Below are positions 54,401 to 64,000 of a stretch of DNA of 64,000 nt, piece by piece. Below the pieces are notes generated by a model. The model had not been told where the DNA came from, did no database searches, and was given only the letters and a program-made list of their open reading frames with translations. Each line of letters begins with the position of its first letter. Within the stretch, counting starts at the first letter, position 1. The stretch spans positions 34,640 to 98,639 of the forward strand of contig JACCGJ010023775.1 in NCBI GenBank assembly GCA_013407085.1, in the 5' to 3' direction. A program made the translations under genes and the position numbers. Origin of the DNA: Atriophallophorus winterbourni (taxonomy: Eukaryota > Platyhelminthes > Trematoda > Plagiorchiida > Microphallidae).

Positions 54401-57400
54401 TCTTGTGAATTCCACATCTTTATCTTTATAATTTACTACGTTTTATCGGACTAAACTCTTCGAATCACGTAAACGTTTTTACTGCGCTGAATGATAGTTT
54501 ACAGAATTAACTTACTGATATCATCGGATGCGTTATCTATGTTTGTATTGAATAATACATTGAAAACGACCTCTTGCGAATTAATCATTATATTGCAAAA
54601 ATCGATTGTACTAGATTCCTGATGATTACAAAAGATTGTAGACTCGAAGAAGCGGAAGAATGTAAAACAATTATTTGAGTATATTCAAACTTCCATTTTT
54701 TACGCTATCACTCAATAAAAAGGAATATTATATACTATTTGAGAACGAAAATCAAAGTCGAACAAATCATTAATTAAAATGTAAAGTTTTCAAAACTGTT
54801 CCGTCGCATTATACTCATGACCTGATCTTCTTGAATAAAGCTCAAACTATTCAATCGTAGAAATACAATAAGCTTAACTATTATGATAAAATCTTTTCGG
54901 ATGTATTGTTAACTTACCGGCGTCGTTTAAAAAATTGAATTCGAAATTTTCCTTGCATTCGCTTCCTGCTGGATGACGAACATGTTGCAGCAGTTCTGGA
55001 TACCAAGTCCAAGTTTCCACTGGCCAATAATGCTGTTTGTTAATCTTGACTTTGGGGCCATTTAGAGTGACTAGTGCACTATAAATAGTGTGGTAATCAA
55101 CTGTTCGACCCTCTCGGTTAAATTTAATTGCATGTTGCGTAAATTTGTCAGTTGCCACAGTCAGCTAAATGGAAAAATACTTATTCACTTAGTTTGCGCC
55201 ATTATGTCTAGTGCATCAGTTAAGCTGGTAAATATTTTAAAATTGACAAGCTCTTTCTGCTTTCGGCATATAAATAATTATATCGAATACCTTGATGCAT
55301 TTGAGGTAAATATAAGATAGAATGTCTGTGTTCGAAATTGTTTCAAAGCACATATACTTTAAAGTGGAGGCATATTTCCAGCGTCATTTTAATCTACGTT
55401 AGATCAGATACTGCACTTGTCACTTAGTCATCGTCCAAAGCAGCTGACGGCTCGAATCCTGCTAATCACTGTGAGCGATGCATTAGAGATTGTTCCTTCC
55501 GAATCGGACAGTTCTGGAATTCAAAGACTCCGAAGCATAAAATCATATTACGCTTGTAATGTATATCGATCGACGAAGAATGCCAACATATTTGACGATA
55601 ATATTAGATAGTTAGTTCATTTATTTGTAACACGTTCTTGATTTCATATATTTTATCGAAATAATTTCAAGCGGAAGATTAACCACGGTAAAATTCTCAA
55701 GCTCACCGGTTGTGCAATATACTGGAATCTCCTTGCCGATAATTCATTACTCCTTGGTTGCATTTTATTGTCAATGCACAAATGACTGGCGTAAAGAAAT
55801 TCTGAGGATGATTAATCAAATGAATCAGTTGTGATTTCCATCATACAGGTATTTCGATTAACTATTATATATCCGTGATGATAATTGTGATGTCCCTCGA
55901 CGTATTTAAATTAAACGAATTAATTTTGCGTAATTTGTATTCACCAGATTTTAGGCTAATTCATCTCTACTCAGTCTCTCTGATATCTCGTAAACGTTTT
56001 GAGATTTGATTCAAATTCTAAAGGTTGGCAAATGCTTCAAAAGACAAATATGTTAGCTGTTATTCAAATATATCACGCGGACATTCCTTTTTGTACTTGA
56101 AGCTCTCGGTAAAATTCTCGTTGAGACAACAAAAGTGGTCCAAAATTGATAAATTATTAATTTAAATGGAGCAAGACATTACATTGATTGTTGTGCGTTG
56201 AGTGTTCGCTGAGCTGGAATTGTAGCAGTAGGACGTTTCGTCGTCAAGTTAGGTGACATCGTCAGCTGAGCTTGTTGCGAACGCACAACGCACAACATCC
56301 AATTCTTGAGCTACAAGTATTCGCTTCAATATTAAGCAAGATTGGTATCTGTGAAACTTGAAAAATTGATTTCAGAGTATTAACAAATTATGTTGAAACT
56401 CACGATAATGTCCTGCCTTCTCATTATCTACAAATATTAAAAAAAATAATTCCGAATATAGAAACAGAGAACGATAATAAAATGATAATTTGCATGCATT
56501 TCCACCACACACCCCAGGACAGCTTATGTGCTGTTGCTCTCATCAGGTAGGGAAAGTAGATCAGGATCAACCTGCGCTCGAAACACTTGAGGAAATTATT
56601 TCATATTTAGTAAACATAAATACGAGCAATATTTCGTCGCAGCATACCGCTATATACGCTATACGCTATATGAACAACATTAAAAATTCTAATTGATTTC
56701 GCTCAGTGTTTGATTTTCCACGGAATTGACATTAATTTAACCCGAACGATGTTCCCCACCTGATTAATTTTCTTTGAATATTAAGATTCACGAAACTATT
56801 ACTCACCATGCGAAAAATATGGCTCGACTGGTGTGATTGCAATTACGTTGAATCCACGTTGTTCCATCAAACTTTTCAGGCGAAAATTGTTCGTAAATTT
56901 TGGAGAATGTATAGTCTGCTTTAACTCGTGTGTTTCAAACTCGAGAACAAATTGTAGGCTAAGTATATCAGGCATGTATTTGTAACGACGTATCTTCAGA
57001 TTTTTCAAACCCGTAACATTCATCTGTGAAATAATAATAATCACACTATGAATACGGTCAATTATTTAGTAATCGTGTGTTTTGTAGTCGTTAACAGTGT
57101 TTCGGTGGAAAATCAAAAGAAGTCAAATGCATTCCAATCAAAACTTATATAAACAATTTGTGTGGGGTTGGCCACTGTTGTATAAGGCTGGCATTTTCAA
57201 CCAGTTCAATCTCGTGTCTAGGCATATGTGGCTGGGGTTAAACACATTGTCTAGAAGAATGTTTCTCATTTACATACTTATTCATTGCATGCAGTTTTGT
57301 CCTGTTTGCACTCATCAGATAGGGACAGTAAAAGCACGATCCACATGCAGTTGAAACATTTGAAGAATTGTAGACAAGTTTCGCGAGCGCCCTGTGTGAT

Positions 57401-60400
57401 TAGAATGCAAGTACATGAGGATATTTGCAACTCTATCTACATGATTGTGAGTATACTTGATTAAACAACTTGATCGTGTACCAGCCTTATCTAGCAGTGG
57501 CTTGTTTAACATTTTACAGATGTTTCACAATATAAGTTTTCCCATCGTACTGCCCTTGCCTGATGAGACCAAACGGCATCGGTATTGAGCTTTGTGTGAT
57601 AGAAATGCATGCAAATGTTGATTTTTTCACTACTAATGTAGTTCAACACGTTGATTAATCACTTGGATGTATAGATATTCAGCAACCAGAAGCGTTAACC
57701 AATATTTTTCAATTGAATGGTTGCTGATATCCGAATAAAAATTCAAATAATAAGCGAATATACCCATGAATTAAGAAACCTCACAAATTCAAAATGTAAT
57801 GATATTTACAATCTGGTGTAGTCACGAAAAACTAGAACTTACGGCTCGTACGCGTTGTTTAAGGGTTTGCTTTGTTTGTCCAAAATTCATGGCCAACTGC
57901 AGTTCGTTATCATGCGGGATGGTTGCATACATTAAAACTTTTGAGGATGAATGAGAAAATCTTTAGCAAGATTGAAAGTGACAAGAATTAAAATGGTTTT
58001 CGTTCTTTTATTTCGTTCATTTTTCTTTCCAAATATAAAGGCTAACGGAAATATTCCTTAACCAACTGAAAATTCTAATAGTTTTTCAATTGATCTGAAT
58101 CCATTTTAGTTTTGATTAAGCTGTTCTCGTTTTTTTGTTTTCAAAAAAAATAAATTAGCTTGCAACGTATTGCTGAACTCTTAAACATAGTCCATTTGAA
58201 GATCATTTAGTAGTGTCTTAATGGAATACGTGAAATCTATCCATCTCAAAGTAAATGGAAATAAGATTTACCGTGTTATAAAGGTGCAGGTGCTTCATAG
58301 TCTATCTCTCAAATAAATATAAATTAAAACTTGACACTTAAAAACAACTCCCATAATAATTTTGAATTCTCGATTACATTTATTCCGTTGTACACCCCGC
58401 AGAATCACAGGGAGTGATTCGTGCGTTAACATCCTGCATTCATTAAATTTATGATGAACACAATATTTGATATAATATTATAAATTATAATACCAATATA
58501 ATAAGACATTCGTGGATAAGAAAGTCACACGGTGTCACTGCTTGATAATCCTATTCAGATTCATCCGGATTATGACAACGAAAATTTTCTAATCAAGTGT
58601 CCAAATATAACTGTGATTAACCCGAAATACCTTTTTAATAAGAATTTAAAAAATATCCTCTTTTATGAAATTAAATCGGCTAGCCTGCTCAATAATATGT
58701 GTACGGCAAATGAGAATTAACCGTGCCAGCTTCATAAAACACTGGCTTACAAATTGAATCCATGTGATGGAAATTCATGCGAATGAGCATTTTATTTCAT
58801 GTTAATCACTGATTTACCATTTCAAGTTATGTGGATCGTGGCTGTAATGTCACTTCCTGATAAGTGCGATTAGCAAAAAACCGGTCGTGTTGTGTGGGAG
58901 GTAAATGCGTGCAAATACAGATATTTTTTGGAAAAATAGTTTGGCCATGTTTTGTTGGTTCAAATGATCTTGCCAAATAGAATGCCGTTATTTTGTGCTT
59001 TCTCACACCTATACCCCACATGACTTGCATTCCTGAACCATCAAATGTAATAAGAAAACGTAAGCCAGATCAGCAACTATTCCCTGACTAGCATTAATTT
59101 GTCGGAGCAACGGATAAATAAATGATCAATGTTATTATACTATTGCGAAATTCAATTTACGATGTTATAAAAAATTTAGTCGAGAAACGGCAATGTTTAA
59201 ATCGATTGAAATAATAACTGGTTTGATTTCAATGATTTAAACAGCGTAGAACTACAAGACGTAATTCTCTACTGACCGTGTCCCGTTAAGCTATAAATCC
59301 AAATAAACGCTCACTGAACCTGAACATACTATCTACACCTGTTGAAGTCAAACCGCCAGCAAACGGTTATGATGTATAAGAGAAGGGGATGTTGGCAACA
59401 CAATTTGTTAGAATTTTATAAGCGCATCGTCCGCTTGGCCAGGAATCACTTTGTGATCCTGTATTTAAAAATCTTGGTTCTTTATAAGAACCGTATATTT
59501 TAGTGGCATTAAGGTATAAATTCGTTTACCATTATGCTAGTTTTTAAAGGCTCACTGAATCTGATCTTACTGTCTCTACCGGATGAAGTAAAACAGGCAG
59601 AAACCGTTAGTGGTGTGCAAGGGAAGGGGATTTGAGCACCAAAATACATTGGTCTTTTACATGCGCCTCGAGCGCTTGGCCAGGCATCACTTTGTTATTA
59701 TGTGTATGAACATCGTGGTTCTTTATAAGAACACTATATAACGGTGGCTTACAAGTGTAACTTCGTTCACAACTATACCACTGTTTTAAGGCTAATTATA
59801 ACTCTCATTACTTTCTCGACTTGATGAAAACAAACAGCCAGAAACCAGTAGTGGTGTGTTTTTAAATGGATTTGAGCACCACGACATATTAAAATGAACT
59901 AAATTTATTACGACATCTGTACACTTTATCATCAAATTTAGATCTATTCTTATCGTTATCAATATGAAAATTTTAATAATCCCATTGAATGTTTGGCCAC
60001 AATGTACATACCACGAACATTCTTGGTAACTGTAAAATGATTGATAAAGTCTTTTGAGAGGTTCTTGTTTCGAAATTCAGTAATATTGATGAGGAGCTAA
60101 TGAAATTATGAGGAAAAGTGCGGAATCATTATTAAATACAATATTGCTTATTTAATTTCATTGTAGCGTTCATCACATGCTGTACAATCCAAATTGAATG
60201 TGTCAACCGTATCCAAATCGATTATTTGTAACATTTGCGTGGTGATGCTGAAACATGTTTTAGTCAGACGTGCTTACTATTTTATATGGATTCATCAGGG
60301 AAAACTGGAAATCTCTTACTCAACAATAACAGGGGTTCACCTATCATTCTCTTATAAACACGATTCAAACGTGTCAAGGAAGGTAAAAACTAATAATGAG

Positions 60401-63044
60401 ACAAACCTCATCCAAAAACGTCTAATATTTTCACGTGTACATATTTTATCCATAATCACCACTTTCTCGTTCCACGAATAGTATGAAAAGCAAAGTGCTT
60501 GTTTGTAATAATTATTATCAAGAAACCTTGAATACTACCTGACTTTTAGCATACGCAATGAAAATGCGAAGCATTACTATTATCATTTTATCAATAAATA
60601 CGCGATACACAGAACAAAGAGAAAATTGTTAAAAATAGGCCTATTTCAAATTCTGTTCAGTCATTCTACGATAAAAGATAAGTAGTTATCATTTAAACGC
60701 TTTATATTGTGTGAAATCCGGGTGAAATATTCAACAGACTAAGTTTTCATATCATGGAAAGCAAACTCAAATGTTGAGCATCATCTAGTAAACACAGGTT
60801 TTGCATTAAAATGAAGTGAAATGCCGAAATGGGGTCAACGATCTAAGTATGTTTTGCTAGAAATGGGAATTTTCGGAGATAAACACTGATATTTCAATTC
60901 AATCGAATTCCTCCACGAAATAAATTGATCGGGCGTTATCTACATAATATTTGCAATTTCCTTAATACTTACCGTCACTCAGTTTGCCTGAAATACACGC
61001 TGGCGTAATTATTTTCAATAATACTAGAACATGCTTCATTATAATTTACTCACGGAAAATTTGCTCATCATCGACAAATGCTGAAATAAGTGGAAACGTT
61101 TTTTCGATTTTTTTGCCATATCAGATTCAGAAATAGATTTGTGTTTATCAGTGAAATGACGCGCCCAAATCTCCACCAACTGTTTAATTCTAGTGAGCAG
61201 CTGCTAGTGCGTTATCGATCCCCGACTTGAGAGTTTCACATTTGCCATTGTTGCGCTGCTATGAAAACCGTGAATCATAGTAGCTGATGGTGCCGCATTA
61301 TATAATCGAATATGTTTATCCAAAATTGACCATACAGTTAAAGAGATCCATTCTAACACGTTATTTCAACACGATATGCAGAATTCGTACATGCTGTTCG
61401 CACATATCAGATAGAGCCCATTGTCTGGAATATGTGGAGCATTAGTAACGAGAGCTGTATCTTTGAAAACATTGTTTCATAGAACTCATTTTACCGAGTT
61501 TAACTTTGACTGCGATCGCTTGACAAAAATCATCTATGTTTGCTTACATTATCGAAACTTTCGTTTTCGCTTTGAAATGCATCTACGGTTAATCTCAAAA
61601 TCTAAATATAATTCGGAATTTCCGTATACTTTCAACAATTTCGATCGGTTACGTTGCATAAAAAATTGCAAAACTTCCGCTAACTGATTTTAGAAAGGTA
61701 ACGAATTAGAAAGAGTCCTTGAATCTGGTAATTCGTCGAATTAATCTTCAAGTAAAATATGAATTTGTTAAATTGTAATTTACCTGACCTTATTGTTAGC
61801 AAAAAAGTTTTCTTGGTCTACTCCAAATTACTCTGAAGATACATGGCAACTTGTCCGCGGTTTTTTCTTCAAACAATTCGAATTTACACAGCTAACCCTT
61901 CCTTCAATGTGTGGCTGTAATAGTGGTGTTTTCCACCACCTGTGGCATATCAATGAATCCACGTGCTCCTGTTGATCTAACTGTATATCGGTAGATAATA
62001 AAAACAGAATAACTTCCAGATACATGTGATTAGAGTCGAATTAAGTGCGCTATCTCTCCGGTAATTGCATTAGGATAAGTCATCATACCCAATTAGTAGG
62101 CTGACGAATTTGAGAGCTAATGTAAACGCACTGTCGGTTGACAGTCTAATAGATTGGTTTCTTGTATACTTATTATATTTTAGCAACATTGAATTCATTT
62201 GATATCAAATTATATCACAGATTTGGGAATCACACATGCAATGCTTAAACAAACTTACAAACATTGAGTTCGCAATAGCTACTTTCGAATATTATTACTG
62301 TAATGTGAAACAAAATATGGAAGAATGTTGATGTTATTTATAGAAATAAAATATAACAAATGTTGTCATTGATAGTTAGAAATACACATTCAAAATAACA
62401 TTTCTGAAAAACAAAATGTTATAAGCCTCTGTGTATAAATCTTCAAAAATTTGATATCGCCGACAATCCTTCGAAATTGTGCTCTCAACAATTTCAAATA
62501 CGAAAGCTATTTGAATCATCGGGAAAAACAAGTGGTAGACGATGATTTACTGACTATAGCGCCGTAATTAAACCAAATGCGAAATACAAATCACAAACCC
62601 GTGTAAAGCCAGCTAACAAAAAATAGCCACATGTTATGTCTACGAATATTGCTGCGCTGGAAATTTAATATTTACAATGATACTTATAGCATCCCGCTAA
62701 TATATGTCTACCAATACAAGAGCACAGTTCTTGATAAAATGGAAAGCGTTTCTATGATTGGACTAATTAATACTGCTTTACAATTCGGAAATCTTGCTTA
62801 TATCTCCAATGAAATGATTTAGGATGGATACATTTTATCATTTGCAAATACACTTGAGTATATAAATATGTATTGAAAATTTTAAACACGTGGGAAAATG
62901 TCAATTTAATTTTGCAAAAAAGTGATTAAGCTTTAGATTGTTGGTTAGATAATTCAATTGTCAATCCTTTATTAACCGTTTAAGAGCAGATTGTTCAATG
63001 CATGGGAACACAATACTTACTTATACGCAGAATATACGAAAACG
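51165..63044 (-). CDS. Micro-exon-type secreted protein gene, copy 2 (14 exons visible, 5' end missing)
   Basis: Tandem paralogue of the gene at 10.6-22.9 kb. Exons in gene order: 63021-63044, 62259-62297, 61054-61080, 60973-60987, 60012-60029, 57843-57937, 56807-57023, 55707-55801, 54918-55164, 54516-54536, 54092-54156, 53703-53937, 52606-52667, 51165-51404 (stop TAA). Every exon length equals that of copy 1 except the last, which is 6 nt shorter (two codons, in frame). No internal stop or frameshift was found, and all donors are GT. About 466 codons. Both copies stay open despite dense substitutions and intron indels, which argues that both are or recently were functional. I could not place the ATG exon in 63.05-64.0 kb with any confidence. 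Confidence 0.78.
52606..52667 (-). CDS. Copy 2 exon 13 (62 nt)
   Basis: Acceptor AAGAACTATCAG, donor GTAGTC. Ends GICDEVRFVH as in copy 1. Confidence 0.65.
53703..53937 (-). CDS. Copy 2 exon 12 (235 nt)
   Basis: Same length and ends as 13774-14008; donor GTGAGT. Only scattered substitutions (for example SGLTPAI to SGITRAT). Confidence 0.72.
54092..54156 (-). CDS. Copy 2 exon 11 (65 nt)
   Basis: Acceptor TTCGTTCAATAG, donor GTAAGT; protein identical to copy 1 apart from the first split codon. Confidence 0.75.
54516..54536 (-). CDS. Copy 2 exon 10 (21-nt micro-exon)
   Basis: Phase 1-1, donor GTAAGT. Encodes DNASDDI like copy 1. Confidence 0.7.
54918..55164 (-). CDS. Copy 2 exon 9 (247 nt)
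   Basis: Counterpart of 14952-15198 with the same ends and phase. Encodes LTVATDKFTQHAIKFNREG at its start; the WPVETWTWYP core is unchanged. Confidence 0.8.
55707..55801 (-). CDS. Copy 2 exon 8 (95 nt)
   Basis: Acceptor AATCATCCTCAG, donor GTGAGC. Starts EFLYASHLCIDNK like copy 1, then diverges (MQPRSNELSARRFQY against IKLNVQVLSEIKIEN) before a shared IAQP end. Confidence 0.7.
56189..56297. repeat. Foldback element in intron, copy 2
   Basis: Counterpart of 16311-16414, with arms TGTTGTGCGTTGAGTGTTCG and GCGAACGCACAACGCACAAC; one arm has drifted, so the pairing is now imperfect. Confidence 0.65.
56807..57023 (-). CDS. Copy 2 exon 7 (217 nt)
   Basis: Same phase, length and splice signals as 16993-17209. 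Encodes MNVTGLKNLKIRRYKYM at its start and EQRGFNVIAITPVEP near its end. Confidence 0.8.
57843..57937 (-). CDS. Copy 2 exon 6 (95 nt)
   Basis: Same phase and length as 18081-18175; donor GTAAGT. Encodes TIPHDNELQLAMNFGQTK and ends QRVRA. Confidence 0.75.
59330..59890 (+). repeat. Three hammerhead-like repeats in an intron, copy 2
   Basis: Decayed cores near 59340, 59580 (GGATGAAG then GAAACCG) and 59825 (TTGATGA then GAAACC). The last two share a flank of the GTGGTGTG...GATTTGAGCACCA type. Copy 2 has one more copy than copy 1 here, about 240 bp apart, implying a local tandem duplication. Confidence 0.5.
60012..63044 (-). other. 5' micro-exon cluster of copy 2 (24, 39, 27, 15, 18 nt)
   Basis: Exons 63021-63044, 62259-62297, 61054-61080, 60973-60987 and 60012-60029, same lengths and phases as copy 1. 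Encoded pieces: FSYILRI, IIIFESSYCELNV, SFVDDEQIF, RKLSD, VTKNVR. The 15-nt exon is the most diverged: only two of five residues match copy 1 (K and D). Splice donors are GTAAGT, GTAAGT, GTGAGT, GTAAGT and GTATGT. Confidence 0.72.
61930..62015 (+). pseudogene. Broken counterpart of the protease-like exon, copy 2
   Basis: The same flanks (TTCCACCACCTGTGGCAT, then ATGAATCCACGT) are followed by an exact 39-nt loss covering the IIGG motif. A TGG codon is changed to CGG and followed by a stop, and the donor GTAAG is replaced by AGAAT. Confidence 0.4.
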
Positions 63045-63075
63045 CTGTAGGTAAAAGGTATATATTTTGAAGTAT

Positions 63076-64000
63076 TTCAGTTTTTAAGTTATATAATTCT
63101 TCAAAAAGGACTACATTTCCTTTTTACATATTTTCTAAGGCTAAATACACGGGTTGACCATGGTGTGTGGGTCAACACATCCCCACATTCGAATACGAAC
63201 CAAGTGAACATTTTTCTCTAAAACATCTAACATAAGAAATTCTATCACAATTGAGTGGACCAACTTTCAAAAGAATTGGTAGTGTTCAGTAGAATATCCT
63301 CGTGTTTACTCAAAGCAAATATGATTGCCATTTACGTAAGATATCGTCAAAATTCTTTTACACTTTCGACAACATTTTTCACCACATTTTTTACATGAAA
63401 TTAGTCTTATTATTTCTCGAATAGGGTTTTCCAATCAGGTGTGCGAGGTATCATTCCAAGGAGAGCGATATTCTTTTTCAGTTAATGTCTTGTAAAGAGT
63501 GTCGTGATTTTCTCATCACTCATAGTTAATTGTTCAGCGTATTCCGTGTTTCTATTGTGAACACTTCACTTGTGTCTCTAATAAACAGTTCTTATCCTAA
63601 TATATTTAGCTTATATTATTTGAATCAAAAATCTCTATTTTTTCAGATTACAAACGTCAAATTTTTAATTACCACTCACGCATCACGTAAAAGTTAATGC
63701 AATGATGTTTATCTTCAGTTTGTTTATTGTTGCAGTGGATTAACTGAAGATTGGCAAAATCCTAATGAGAGCAGATGCAAAATTGAAGCCATGAATTTTG
63801 CATGAACACTTCAACTACCAGCGTGGTGAAGCCGGTTACGCAGGTCGTGATTTTGAATCATTGAAAAAAAACACGATCCGCTTTCATTCACACGGAATCC
63901 TCCGAAAATGAGGTTTAATCTCCCGGTACAACAGTATTGCCTCCTTACACCAAGTGGTATATAAAGTATCGAAATACAAGAATCCTCATACGAATGCGTA
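63076..64000. other. Right flank; expected place of the missing first exon of copy 2
   Basis: No shared sequence with copy 1. One minus-strand ATG frame near 63793-63750 begins MASILHLLSLGFC, signal-peptide-like, but no acceptable donor in the required phase follows. A piece near 63425-63460 resembles sequence beside the hAT at 34620-34680 (GGAATG...CTCGCAC...GATTGGAAAACC), so some of this is repeat. Confidence 0.3.

Larger units (their letters stand above)
50650..63075. repeat. Segmental tandem duplication, unit 2
   Basis: Paralogous to 9650-23000. On the left it abuts the 5' end of a minus-strand RTE element; on the right similarity ends just past the 24-nt micro-exon. The 27 kb between the two units is almost all transposon-derived. 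Confidence 0.85.

Noticed and set aside
1..64000. CRISPR array, operons or other prokaryotic features
   Set aside because: No regularly spaced short direct repeats with unique spacers. The splice signals, retroelement types and microsatellites are eukaryotic.

Overview
This is eukaryotic DNA: AT-rich, intron-rich and full of retrotransposon debris. The combination of CR1-like and RTE/SR2-like non-LTR elements, a Penelope-like element, a tRNA-like repeat with a hammerhead ribozyme in the style of the schistosome Sm-alpha family, and very short symmetrical coding exons points to a digenean flatworm, most likely a schistosomatid. That assignment is inference; no diagnostic housekeeping gene is present.

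The host signal is one gene, present twice in tandem on the minus strand (copy 1 about 10.6-22.9 kb, copy 2 about 51.2-63.0 kb, offset about 40-41 kb). I rebuilt it by hand by aligning the two copies. Fourteen exons fall in the same order with matching reading phases and conserved splice sites in both. The 5' part is a run of five tiny exons (24, 39, 27, 15 and 18 nt), all multiples of three and all phase 1-1, followed by larger exons (95, 217, 95, 247, then a 21-nt micro-exon, 65, 235, 62 and a final 240-246). The visible product is about 466-468 residues: a hydrophobic, signal-peptide-like start, N-glycosylation sequons and scattered cysteines. It looks like a secreted or surface protein of the micro-exon gene type. 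I do not recognise its family. The first exon is not visible in either copy. A relic of its 217-nt exon lies at about 44.46-44.57 kb, so the array once held at least three copies.

Layout: 0-7 kb holds broken CR1-like (minus) and RTE-like (plus) fragments plus a repeat shared with 40 kb. 7.5-9.8 kb holds hammerhead-type short repeats. 9.65-23.0 kb is duplication unit 1. 23.3-32.1 kb is a nest of elements: a plus-strand CR1, a minus-strand CR1 next to it, and a Penelope-like element inside the latter. 32-43.6 kb alternates a 0.5-0.65 kb tandem repeat with an RTE fragment, a deleted hAT transposon and another CR1. 43.6-46.2 kb holds RTE 3' ends, the exon relic, a 419-bp tandem hammerhead SINE array and a second hammerhead-like repeat. 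47.5-50.6 kb is a minus-strand RTE. 50.65-63.07 kb is duplication unit 2.

No transposon here looks autonomous. The most notable items are the duplicated micro-exon gene, several independent hammerhead families in different states of decay (one removed by a clean 33-nt deletion), and a plus-strand serine-protease-like exon opposite the micro-exon gene that is intact in one copy and broken in the other.
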